Origin: G020344215 sp039586575 | GTDB taxonomy: Bacteria > Gemmatimonadota > Gemmatimonadetes > Palauibacterales > KS3-K002 | Assembly: GCA_039586575.1 (NCBI GenBank) | Contig: JBDHKD010000002.1 | Span: 68,435-132,434, forward strand | Reading direction: 5' to 3' | DNA: 64,000 bases | Shown here: positions 51,222 to 59,747 of the stretch, piece by piece | Position numbering within the stretch: the first letter of the stretch is position 1 | Layout: the number at the start of each line of letters is the position of its first letter | Notes under the pieces: generated by a model | What the model saw: the letters and a program-made list of their open reading frames with translations, nothing else | Told to the model about the DNA's origin: nothing | The model's database searches: none | Translations under genes and position numbers: made by a program

Positions 51222-52346
51222 ATGATTCGATTCGAACTTGCAGACACGAACACGCGCAGCGCGAAGATGCGCGTCGTCGGCGTGGGCGGCGGTGGCAACA
51301 ATGCCGTCGATCGTATGATCGAGGAGGACTTGCCCGGCGTCGAGTTCATCGCCGTGAACACGGACGCGCAGGCGCTGGGCAATACGCGCGCTCCCGTCAA
51401 GGTACAGATCGGCAAGAAACTGACACGCGGTCTCGGCGCCGGTGCGCGACCCGAGATCGGTCGCCAGGCCATCGAGGAGAACAAGGACGACATCGTCCAG
51501 GTACTGCGCGGTGCTGACCTGGTCTTTGTGACGGCCGGGCTCGGCGGCGGCACCGGTACGGGTTCGGCGCCCATCGTGGGCCAACTCGCACGCGAGCTCG
51601 GCGCGCTGAGCATCGGCATCGTTACCAAGCCGTTCGAGTTCGAGGGCAAGAAGCGAATGCACCAGGCGGAGATCGGCCTGGCCGAGCTGCGCAAGGCGGT
51701 CGATACCGTTATCGTCGTACCGAACCAGCGGCTGCTTTCCGTGGTCGGAAAAGGCACCAGCTTCCGGGAAGCGCTGAAGAAAGCCGACGAGGTACTCTTG
51801 CAGGCTACGCGAGGCATCTCCGACCTGATCAGTGTGACCGGCGACGTGAACGTCGATTTCGCCGATGTCCGCACGGTGATGGCCAATCGCGGGCCTGCCT
51901 TGATGGGCACCGGCCGCGGGCAGGGCGACAACCGGGCCCAGGAGGCGGCGCAGGAGGCGATCTCATCGCCGCTGTTGGATGACATCTCGATTCACGGAGC
52001 AAAGGCCGTGCTGCTCAATATCACGGGGGGCAGCAACCTCACGATCGATGAAGTCACGACCGTGAGCACGATCATCGGTGAAGCGGCCGGCGACGAAGCT
52101 GAGATCATCTTCGGCACCGTCCACGACACAACGCTCGACAACGAGATACGCGTGACCGTTATCGCCACGGGCTTCGAGCCGGCGGAAGCTACCCCGCTCC
52201 GGGCGGCCCGGCCGAACTTTGGGGGCCGTAAGGTGGTAAAAAAGGAGGTGCATGTGCCCGCCAGCGAGCGGAGCGTCGTCCCAATCGAGCTCGCCGACCC
52301 GCGGGAACTGGAGATTCCCACGTTCATCCGGCGACAGATGGACTGA
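51222..52346 (+). CDS. ftsZ: Cell division GTPase FtsZ
   Basis: 374 residues. MRVVGVGGGGNNAVDRMI (nucleotide base), AGLGGGTGTGSAPIVGQLA (tubulin signature GGGTGTG), the T7 loop NVDFADVRTVM with its catalytic Asp pair and the C-terminal domain ITGGSNLTIDEV are all present. The tail ends RELEIPTFIRRQMD, the conserved FtsA/ZipA-binding peptide (IPxFIRR). ATG 51222 has GGAGG 8 bases upstream and is preferred over ATG 51216. A 55-base gap separates it from ftsA; no clear separate promoter is seen. Confidence 0.97.
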   Translation: MIRFELADTNTRSAKMRVVGVGGGGNNAVDRMIEEDLPGVEFIAVNTDAQALGNTRAPVKVQIGKKLTRGLGAGARPEIGRQAIEENKDDIVQVLRGADLVFVTAGLGGGTGTGSAPIVGQLARELGALSIGIVTKPFEFEGKKRMHQAEIGLAELRKAVDTVIVVPNQRLLSVVGKGTSFREALKKADEVLLQATRGISDLISVTGDVNVDFADVRTVMANRGPALMGTGRGQGDNRAQEAAQEAISSPLLDDISIHGAKAVLLNITGGSNLTIDEVTTVSTIIGEAAGDEAEIIFGTVHDTTLDNEIRVTVIATGFEPAEATPLRAARPNFGGRKVVKKEVHVPASERSVVPIELADPRELEIPTFIRRQMD

Positions 52347-52390
52347 TGACTGGAGGCGCTGTCAGGTGAGGCAGAACCGAACCCCGCCAA

Positions 52391-53665
52391 ATGCGTCATC
52401 CCCTCCCCGTAGGTGGAATGGGTAGAGGGCTACTGATCTTCGCGTTCGTGGTCACGGGTGGCCTGACGCTCATTCTGGGGCGTCCTGCCAGCTCGCAGCG
52501 GCGGCTTCCGGAGTTGCAGCCCGTTGTAGTATCGGCTGAGGAAGCCGAGTCACTGGTCAGGGCGGACACGCTGCGGCGGGGGGAGGTTCTAGCCCAGGTT
52601 CTGGCGCGACATCGACTCGATGGCTCCGACGTCGCGGGGGTCGTCGATGCGCTCAGTGACTATGCCAACCCACGGCGATTGAGACCCGGCCTCGCGGTAC
52701 GTTCGGAGTGGACGGCCTGGGACAGCCTGATCGATCTCACGATACAAGTTGATCGCGATCATGAGGTGCGCCTTACGCGTGACGGCCTGGGCTGGGCGGC
52801 GGAGTTCGGCGAGTCGTCGGTCCGGATCGACACGGTTGTGATCGTTGGCACCATCAGGAGCAGCCTCTACAACTCGGTGATGGAGCTGCCGATGCCGGCG
52901 ATCGGAGCGCAGGAACGTATCGAGCGAGTGATGTGGGGGATCTATCGCCCGTTCCAGTGGGCGATCGACTTCGGCGTCGACCTGCGCAGAGGCGATGCCT
53001 ATCGTGCGGTCTATGAGCGGGAGGTCCGTTCGGACGGCACGGTCCGCCATGCTCGCGTACTGGCTGCCGAATTCACCAACCGTGGCAAGACCCATCGAGC
53101 CTTCTGGTTCGAGCCCCGCCGAGAGTATTTCGACGAAGACGGCGGCTCGATGAAGCAGGTCTTTCTCAAAGCGCCGGTGGATTTTCGGCGCATTTCTTCA
53201 AACTTCACCCGGCGCCGCTACCACCCCAAGCTGGGCCTCTATCGAGCTCACTTGGGGACCGACTACACAGCCAACACGGGGACGCGCGTCTACTCGACGG
53301 CCGATGGAACCGTGACACGGGCCGGTTGGTGGGGCGGCTACGGGCGGATCATCGAGGTCCGACACGTCAACGGTTATAGTACGCGCTACGCCCACCTCAG
53401 CTTCATCGCCAAGGGCATCCAGAGAGGCGTACGAGTGAGTCAGGGGCAGCTGATCGGCAACGTCGGTGCCACAGGGCTCGCTACCGGGCCGCACCTGCAT
53501 TACGAGCTTCTGCGTAACGGAAGGGCGATCGACCCCAGAGGCGTGAACTTGCCGTCGGGCGTGCCGATCGCCACGGACGCAATGCCGCTATTCCGACGCG
53601 AGCGGCAGAAGCTCACACGGCTGCTGCTTGGGGACAGCGAAGCCGGCCGGTTGCTAGCGGAGTAA
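52391..53665 (+). CDS. M23 family (LytM/EnvC-like) peptidase
   Basis: 424 residues. An N-terminal hydrophobic segment (GRGLLIFAFVVTGGLTLILG) is a signal anchor or signal peptide. The middle carries an OapA/LysM-like region (VLAQVLARHRLDGSDVAGVVDAL ... LRPGL). The C-terminal domain is M23: HLGTDYTANTGTRV (HxxxD, zinc ligands) and GPHLHYELLRNGRAIDP (HxH). An intact set of ligands means an active endopeptidase is possible, unlike degenerate EnvC or NlpD. Located straight after ftsZ, so a role in septal wall splitting is a fair inference. The start context is weak. Confidence 0.88.
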   Translation: MRHPLPVGGMGRGLLIFAFVVTGGLTLILGRPASSQRRLPELQPVVVSAEEAESLVRADTLRRGEVLAQVLARHRLDGSDVAGVVDALSDYANPRRLRPGLAVRSEWTAWDSLIDLTIQVDRDHEVRLTRDGLGWAAEFGESSVRIDTVVIVGTIRSSLYNSVMELPMPAIGAQERIERVMWGIYRPFQWAIDFGVDLRRGDAYRAVYEREVRSDGTVRHARVLAAEFTNRGKTHRAFWFEPRREYFDEDGGSMKQVFLKAPVDFRRISSNFTRRRYHPKLGLYRAHLGTDYTANTGTRVYSTADGTVTRAGWWGGYGRIIEVRHVNGYSTRYAHLSFIAKGIQRGVRVSQGQLIGNVGATGLATGPHLHYELLRNGRAIDPRGVNLPSGVPIATDAMPLFRRERQKLTRLLLGDSEAGRLLAE

Positions 53666-53766
53666 ACCCTCACGGCCATTCTTCTGGCTTGCATAGTCTC
53701 GAACCCCCTGTCATTCTCAGTTCGTGTTGAGACTGCTCAATCCGCTCGGCGTAACCCTTCCGGGTC

Positions 53767-55710
53767 GTGGGTCCGTTTAGGTGGCTCCTGCTGGCCGCTG
53801 GTGCCGGCGCGATCGCCGCGTACCTCTTCTGGTGGTACGGCAGCCGCGAGGAGCCGGTCGCCGGGCGCGCTTGGGTGGCAGCGCTCCGAGGCCTGATTCT
53901 GCTTCTGGCCTGGCTAGTCCTTCTGAATCCGCCGTTCCCGGTAGCCGGAGCTTCCGATCCAGCCGCTGGTGCGGTCTTGCTGGACGCGTCGTTCAGCATG
54001 ACGCGACCGATTGACCGTAGCGGCGCCACCGTGTGGGAATCCGCTGTGGACTCGCTGGCGGCCGACCTTCCGGTCTGGCTGTTCGGTGGTGGCGTTGCTC
54101 GCCGGGTAGATAGCGACTCGCTGCCCGGGGAACCGATCTATCCCGAGTCGCGGCTCACGCCGGCTGTGCGAGCGGCCGCAGCCAGCGGTGCGCGGCGGCT
54201 GTTGGCCTATACGGATGGCCGGATCGCCGACGTAACCGAAGCGTTGGAGGAAGCTGGCCGGCTCGGCGTGTCAATCGAATTCGTGGAGCTGGGTATAGCC
54301 GGCACCGAGCTTGGCATATCAACGATCTCCGCCACGCCGTGGGCGCAGGTTGGGGACACTGTCGAGGTGCGCGTCGAGCTCGTTGCTGCGGGTGCCGATA
54401 CCGACAGCGTGCAGGTCGAAGTACTGGACGAAGGGGAAGGCCGCCTGGCGTCGGGTTGGCTGACCACACCGGCTGCGGGTCGCTTCGCGCCTACCCGACT
54501 GACTTATCCCGTAGGCGGTCCGCCCGGCTACCGTCGCTACGTGGTGCGCATAGCTGGCGGCGATGTGGACGCCGAGCTGCGCGACAACCAGCGTGTGTTC
54601 TACGTGCAGGTCGGTGAGCGGCCGGCGGGAGCCGTGGTCGTATCGCTGCAACCGGACTGGGAGCCCTCTTTCCTGATCGCGAAACTGGATCGGGTCATCG
54701 AAGCGCCGACCACGACGTACTTCTGGCTTGCCGACAGCCTTGTATCCCTCGACGACTACCGAGCCGTGGAGACCGCGGCAGCGCGCCGCGCAGCCCGACG
54801 TGCGCCGCTGCTCGTTCTCCACGGATACGGAGCCAGCGCGCCCGGTTGGGCGCGGCAACTGGCGCGCGATGCCCGGCGCCTGCTGGTCATGGCGGCCGGG
54901 GTCGAGGAGTTCGAGCTGCCCGGTTGGGGAACCCGGGTGGGAAGCCCGGCCCAGGGTGAGTGGTACGTGTCACCGGACTTGCCGGCATCGCCGCTGGCGC
55001 TCGATCTCGGAGACTACGGGCCGGAGGATCTACCGCCCCTCCTGCGGTTGCGGCCGGTAGAGGGTGATCGGGCGTGGACGCCGCTCGTCGTGCAGCGGAT
55101 GCGGCGCGGTGAGCCAGTGCCGGCGGTCGTCGCCGGAACCGTTGGCGCCCGACGTTGGGCCGTGGCGGCTGGGGAGGGGTATTGGCGGTGGGCTTTTCGT
55201 GAAGGTGCCGGCCGGCACCTCTACCGAAGTCTGTGGACCGGACTCGTGGGATGGCTGGTGTCCGGCCGCCAGGAGGCTGAGACAGGCCCGCAGCCTCTCA
55301 GCAGAGTGGTCGAGCGGGGCGAGCCGCTACGCTGGTCGGTGCCTCCGTGGGCCGACTCACTGTCGGTTGAGCTGTTGGCTGACGATTCAACGACCGTCTG
55401 GTCGGCCACCGCTCGAGCGACGGAATCGCTCAGCCCCGTGTTGCCGCCGGGAGTCTATCGGTACAGAACCCGTGCCTTTGGGGCGCGGGATACCCGGCGC
55501 TCATCCGAAGGACCGGTGGAGGTCGAGCCGTTCTCGCGCGAGCTGCTGCCTGCCACTGGTGCCCCGCTGCCTGAGTCGGTTGGGGCTGTCACCGCAGCGC
55601 CGCGACAGGCCGGCACGAAAGGGCTCGCGACTCTGGGCTGGCCCTATCTCGTCTTGATCGCACTCTTCTGTGTCGAGTGGGCCGCGCGCCGGCTCATCGG
55701 TCTACGCTAG
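53767..55710 (+). CDS. Large membrane protein with a VWA-like segment (function unknown)
   Basis: 647 residues. Two N-terminal transmembrane helices (WLLLAAGAGAIAAYLFWWYG and WVAALRGLILLLAWLVLLN) resemble BatA-type aerotolerance proteins, and AAGAVLLDASFSMTRP at about 66-81 gives a MIDAS-like DxSxS (Asp73, Ser75, Ser77). A long extracytoplasmic part follows, with a CARDB/Ig-like stretch (VGDTVEVRVELVAAGADTDSVQVEVLDEGEG) and a last helix (GWPYLVLIALFCVEWAARRLI). GTG start with no clear Shine-Dalgarno. It lies between the M23 peptidase and recG. I do not know its function. Confidence 0.72.
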   Translation: MGPFRWLLLAAGAGAIAAYLFWWYGSREEPVAGRAWVAALRGLILLLAWLVLLNPPFPVAGASDPAAGAVLLDASFSMTRPIDRSGATVWESAVDSLAADLPVWLFGGGVARRVDSDSLPGEPIYPESRLTPAVRAAAASGARRLLAYTDGRIADVTEALEEAGRLGVSIEFVELGIAGTELGISTISATPWAQVGDTVEVRVELVAAGADTDSVQVEVLDEGEGRLASGWLTTPAAGRFAPTRLTYPVGGPPGYRRYVVRIAGGDVDAELRDNQRVFYVQVGERPAGAVVVSLQPDWEPSFLIAKLDRVIEAPTTTYFWLADSLVSLDDYRAVETAAARRAARRAPLLVLHGYGASAPGWARQLARDARRLLVMAAGVEEFELPGWGTRVGSPAQGEWYVSPDLPASPLALDLGDYGPEDLPPLLRLRPVEGDRAWTPLVVQRMRRGEPVPAVVAGTVGARRWAVAAGEGYWRWAFREGAGRHLYRSLWTGLVGWLVSGRQEAETGPQPLSRVVERGEPLRWSVPPWADSLSVELLADDSTTVWSATARATESLSPVLPPGVYRYRTRAFGARDTRRSSEGPVEVEPFSRELLPATGAPLPESVGAVTAAPRQAGTKGLATLGWPYLVLIALFCVEWAARRLIGLR

Positions 55711-55729
55711 CTGCTCGGCAAGCGCGCGC

Positions 55730-57811
55730 ATGAAGAAGACAAGTCTCCTGGATCGACCGGTTCAATACCTCAAGGGCGTGGGCCCGCGGCGCGCTGAGGC
55801 GATGGCCAAGCTGGGGATCGAGCGAGCCCGCGACCTGCTGCGCCACGGGCCACACCGGTACGAAGACGCCACCACGGTCACTCCCATCGCCAAGCTGGCG
55901 ATCGGCATGGACGCCACGGCGATCGGCGTAGTCGTGTCGAAGGGCGTCATTCCAACGCGCCGCGGCCTGCGGTTCTTCCAGGCGGTGATCAAGGATGCGA
56001 CGGGGCTCATCGAATGCTCCTGGCCAGGCCAGCCTTTCCTGGACCGCGCGATCAGAAAGGGTGATACCCTGCTGGTCTCCGGACCTGTCCGCTTCTTCCA
56101 CGGCCGCCAGATCCAGCCGCGTGAGTTCACCATTCTCGCCCGCAGCGGTGAGCCCGCCCAGGAAATAGGCACGGTGTTCCCGATCTACCCGGCCACGGCT
56201 TCGCTCTCCCACCGGCAGATCCGCAGCATCATCCAGCAGAACCTCGATGCGATGCTCGAGGCCGCAGAAGACGAAGACGACGTGATCCCCGAGGATATAC
56301 GTCGGCGACTCGGGCTCGCAGGCCTCCGCGAGACGTACGAATGGCTCCATCGCCCGCCCCAGCTTGCCGACGCCGAGCAGGCGCGACGTCGGATGGCGTT
56401 CGAAGAGCTCTTCATCCTGCAAGTTCTCTATGCACGAGCTCGCTACGAGAACCGCGAGCAGCGTCCCGGTATCGCTTTCGCTAGAAAGAATACGCTGGTC
56501 CGCCCCTTCGCCGAGTCGCTCCCCTTCGAGCTTACCGCAGCGCAGAAGAGAGTGCTCGCGGAAATCTCAACCGACATGGCGGAGCCACGACCGATGAACC
56601 GCCTGCTGCAGGGCGACGTCGGCAGCGGCAAGACGGTAGTCGCGCTTTTCGCGATGTTGCGGGCCGTGGAGAACGACTATCAGACAGCGCTGATGGCTCC
56701 GACAGAACTGCTCTCCGAGCAACATCACGAGACCGTGACGCGCATGCTCGACGAGTTGCCGGTCACGGTCTTGTTGCTGCGCGGTGGCGCGCGCTCGTCC
56801 GAGCGACGGGAGGCCCTCGAGCGAATTTCCTCCGGGGAGGCGAGGCTGGTCATCGGCACACACGCCTTGATCCAGGAAGACGTCGAGTTCCAGCATTTGG
56901 GCCTGGCGGTGATCGATGAACAGCACCGTTTCGGAGTCCGACAGCGCATGAAACTCCGCAGGGCGGGCGCCGATCCCGATGTCCTGGTCATGTCGGCGAC
57001 CCCCATCCCGCGCTCACTCGCCTTGACGTTCTACGGCGATCTGGACGTCTCGGTACTCGATGAGCTACCGCCGGGCCGGCGGCCAGTGAAGACGGTGCTG
57101 CGCGGTGAATCGGTGAGAGCGCGTGTCTTTGAGTTTGTGCGTGCGGAAGTCAACGCCGGCCGTCAGGCCTACGTGGTATACCCGGTCATCGAAGAGTCTG
57201 AAACGCTGGATGTCCGCTCAGCCACGGAGGCGTATGAGCACCTCTCCGAGGAAGTGTTGTCGGATCTCAAAGTGGGTTTGATCCACGGTCGTATGCCAAG
57301 CGACGAGAAGGACGACACGATGCGACGCTTCGTGGCCGGCGCGATCGATGTTCTGGTGTCGACCACGGTGATCGAAGTAGGGATCGATGTGCCGAACGCC
57401 TCGGTCATGGTCGTCGAAGGCGCCGAGCGCTTCGGCCTGGCCCAGCTGCACCAACTGCGCGGCCGGGTCGGACGCGGCGCCGAGCAGAGCTACTGCGTGG
57501 TCATCCATGGCGGCAGGGAACCGCCCGAACGGCTCCGCGTCTTCGCGTCCACCACCGATGGGTTCGAAATCGCGCGCGCCGATCTGCGCCTGCGAGGCTA
57601 TGGCGACTTCTTCGGGGCTCGCCAGCACGGGCTGCCGCAATTCGCCTTCGCCGATCTCGAACGCGACGAGGCCTTGCTGCATCACGCCCGCGATGCCGCC
57701 AGCCGAATCATCGCCGGCGACCCACGGCTGGAGGAGGGCGAGAATCAAGCCTTGGGTAAGGCGCTGCGCACCGAGTACCGCGAGCGTCTCCGACTGTTCG
57801 ATGTGGGGTGA
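55730..57811 (+). CDS. recG: ATP-dependent DNA helicase RecG
   Basis: 693 residues from ATG 55730. N-terminal wedge/OB domain (YLKGVGPRRAEAMAKLGIERARDLL, HGPHRYED), then superfamily 2 helicase motifs: QGDVGSGKTVVALFAML (Walker A), IDEQHRFGVRQR (DEQH box), MSATPIPRSLALTFYGDLDVSVLDELPPGR, and VSTTVIEVGIDVPNASVMVV and QLHQLRGRVGRG in the second lobe. RecG remodels stalled forks and branched DNA. Family-typical length. It is followed by a convergent minus-strand pair after 43 AT-richer bases with no clear hairpin. Confidence 0.96.
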   Translation: MKKTSLLDRPVQYLKGVGPRRAEAMAKLGIERARDLLRHGPHRYEDATTVTPIAKLAIGMDATAIGVVVSKGVIPTRRGLRFFQAVIKDATGLIECSWPGQPFLDRAIRKGDTLLVSGPVRFFHGRQIQPREFTILARSGEPAQEIGTVFPIYPATASLSHRQIRSIIQQNLDAMLEAAEDEDDVIPEDIRRRLGLAGLRETYEWLHRPPQLADAEQARRRMAFEELFILQVLYARARYENREQRPGIAFARKNTLVRPFAESLPFELTAAQKRVLAEISTDMAEPRPMNRLLQGDVGSGKTVVALFAMLRAVENDYQTALMAPTELLSEQHHETVTRMLDELPVTVLLLRGGARSSERREALERISSGEARLVIGTHALIQEDVEFQHLGLAVIDEQHRFGVRQRMKLRRAGADPDVLVMSATPIPRSLALTFYGDLDVSVLDELPPGRRPVKTVLRGESVRARVFEFVRAEVNAGRQAYVVYPVIEESETLDVRSATEAYEHLSEEVLSDLKVGLIHGRMPSDEKDDTMRRFVAGAIDVLVSTTVIEVGIDVPNASVMVVEGAERFGLAQLHQLRGRVGRGAEQSYCVVIHGGREPPERLRVFASTTDGFEIARADLRLRGYGDFFGARQHGLPQFAFADLERDEALLHHARDAASRIIAGDPRLEEGENQALGKALRTEYRERLRLFDVG

Positions 57812-57854
57812 GAAGTAGGGGGCGAAGCTGTTGTAAAATATAGATATACGGGCC

Positions 57855-58463
57855 TCACCTAAAGTAATAGCGCAGGGCGAGCTCGCCGGGCTGGGCGGTC
57901 AAGCGGAAGGCCGATCGCTCCGATTCCGGGTCGTAAGGGATATCGCTGGGGTCGCCGCCTTTTTGGAAGTCGACGATGAAGAGCAGGACGCTGGTGCCGA
58001 AGAAGAGCTGGCTGGCGATCAAGCTGATTCTGGCTTGCTGGTCTTTGGTTCGGGTGTCTTGATAGAGACGCTCCAGGGTCGGATCGGTGTAGGAGCCATC
58101 GGGATTGCGCTGCTGGCAGGTGTCGGGATCGGCCTGGCAAGCCTCCTCGAGCTGGTCGAACAGAGCATCCGCATCGTTGTGGAGTGAGAAGCCGAGGACG
58201 CCGAGGCCGGCGGCGGCGGCGAGGGTGGCCCACTTGGTGACGGTGACCCATCCGCCATGCTTGGGGAGCGGGAGGCCTGCCGGAGCACCGTGGGCGGCGT
58301 CGTATAATGCGGCCGAGGATTCGGCGAGGAGCGGGTTGTAGGCAGGTAAGAGGACGCTTGCGGCACCGGAGGTGTCGCGGTTGGGTGAGGGGGCCTGCGC
58401 CAGGGCGAGCTGGGCGCCGAGCAGCATGAGCGGAACGCAGGTGGCCAAGCCGGATGACTTCAT
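57855..58463 (-). CDS. Secreted or membrane protein of unknown function
   Basis: 202 residues. Signal peptide MKSSGLATCVPLMLLGAQLALAQA, then a Pro/Ala-rich linker, a hydrophobic helix (WATLAAAAGLGVLGFSLHN), a charged loop with two cysteines (EEACQADPDTCQQRNPDGSY), a second hydrophobic segment (ISLIASQLFFGTSVLLFIVDF) and a C-terminal strand-like end (PGELALRYYFR) that resembles an outer-membrane or DUF5683-like terminus. The ATG overlaps the stop of the upstream BamB-like gene, so the two form an operon on this strand. No enzyme motif seen. Confidence 0.7.
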   Translation of the reverse strand: MKSSGLATCVPLMLLGAQLALAQAPSPNRDTSGAASVLLPAYNPLLAESSAALYDAAHGAPAGLPLPKHGGWVTVTKWATLAAAAGLGVLGFSLHNDADALFDQLEEACQADPDTCQQRNPDGSYTDPTLERLYQDTRTKDQQARISLIASQLFFGTSVLLFIVDFQKGGDPSDIPYDPESERSAFRLTAQPGELALRYYFR

Positions 58464-59617
58464 CGCAGCTCCACCAACTTACCGCCGTAGGGGCTTCCCA
58501 TGAATCCACCGACCTTGCCGTACAAGGCGACGAGGATTCGTCCTTCGTGAACGAAGACGGGTGCCTCGATGGAGCCGTCGAGTTCCTTCTCCCAAACCTG
58601 AACGCCATCGCGGCTGTAGAAGTGCAGCTTGCCTCCCAAGGTCCCAACGAGGACTCCGTTTCGAACGACGACGGGAGAAGAGGTCACGGTACCCCGGCAG
58701 TCCGCGATGACCTCTGCAGCACCAGTCGAGGTGTTGAATCTGATCAACTGTCCGGTGCGCGTGACGGCGTACCCATCGCTACCGGCGACGACAGGGCCTG
58801 CGATGAAGCTGCCGAACCCCGAAGTTTGCCAGAGCACATGCAGATTGGGCAGGTGCCAGGATATGAGCGAGCCGTCCTCGGTTGCCAGGTAAAGCGCCGT
58901 GCTGTCTGCTGCCGCCTCACCGACCAGCACACCGGAGCTGTGAGCGGAGGTGAGCCGTAGCCCGCTGATGCGGCTCAGCAGGAAGATGCTATCGGCGGCC
59001 ACATACCCCACCCAGTCGCCGATAACCACCGGCCCGGCCGTCGGTGGTTGCGGCAGCAAGGCGTACCAGACGGGGTCGTCGTAAAGCGGGATGTTCTGGC
59101 GGCCGAAGGCGAACAGGACGCTTTCCTCGGACGCGACGTAGGCGGTATCGCCGGCCAAAAAGACCGGCTTCCTGGTCGACGGCATGCTGCGCTTCCAGAT
59201 GTCGGTCCCGTCGTCGACGCGGAAGGCGCGAAGATAGCCCTTCTGTTGGGTGGCCGCGTAGACGACGTCGCCGACCACCAGGGGCGAGACCGGCGGACCG
59301 TCCAGTCTTTTACGCCAGAAGGTCGAGCCGTCCTGGCGGCTCACCGCCTGAACGTAGCGATCCGAGCTCGCCGCAAGGACGGCTTCGTCGGTGACGACCG
59401 GCATTCCCTGGAAGCCGGAACCCACTCCAGCTGACCAAACGATCACCGGCGGTCGATTCGTGATGACTTCATCCAGGAAAGGCGTGCGGGCCGAGTTCCC
59501 CAGATAGGCGGGCCAGTAAGCGCCGGCGTCGACCGGGGCCGGCCGCGGTCGTTCCACGCAACCGCTAAGCACGAGGAGTGACGCCAGGCTCAGCGTAGCG
59601 CGCCAGGGGAAATTGAC
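58460..59617 (-). CDS. BamB-like PQQ-repeat beta-propeller lipoprotein
   Basis: 385 residues from the GTG at 59617 (complement), which has GAGGG 8 bases upstream and gives a clean lipoprotein signal with lipobox LVLSGC. The frame is open further to an ATG at 59731, but that adds 38 residues before the signal. Repeats such as VVTDEAVLAASSDRYVQAVSRQDGSTFWRKRL and LVVGDVVYAATQQKGYLRAFRVDDGTDIWKR are PQQ-type propeller blades (about seven). BamB is the outer-membrane assembly-complex lipoprotein of this fold; whether this is the true BamB or another PQQ-repeat lipoprotein is undecided. Confidence 0.82.
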   Translation of the reverse strand, partial: VNFPWRATLSLASLLVLSGCVERPRPAPVDAGAYWPAYLGNSARTPFLDEVITNRPPVIVWSAGVGSGFQGMPVVTDEAVLAASSDRYVQAVSRQDGSTFWRKRLDGPPVSPLVVGDVVYAATQQKGYLRAFRVDDGTDIWKRSMPSTRKPVFLAGDTAYVASEESVLFAFGRQNIPLYDDPVWYALLPQPPTAGPVVIGDWVGYVAADSIFLLSRISGLRLTSAHSSGVLVGEAAADSTALYLATEDGSLISWHLPNLHVLWQTSGFGSFIAGPVVAGSDGYAVTRTGQLIRFNTSTGAAEVIADCRGTVTSSPVVVRNGVLVGTLGGKLHFYSRDGVQVWEKELDGSIEAPVFVHEGRILVALYGKVGGFMGSPYGGKLVELR

Positions 59618-59747
59618 ACCTCTCGCGCCCTCGTCTAGTTTCGCCGCCTCAGGGCTGACGGTCGATGGACCTGACCCCGGTGGCATCCGGGTGTGACCAG
59701 GCGGCCGCCATGACGAAGTTTCTTGCGCCACTTGCCTACTCCGATCG

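Noticed and set aside
35392..53665. Possible missing division genes (ddl, ftsB) as evidence of rearrangement
   Set aside because: dcw clusters without ddl are common in several phyla; gene order is otherwise standard and continuous.
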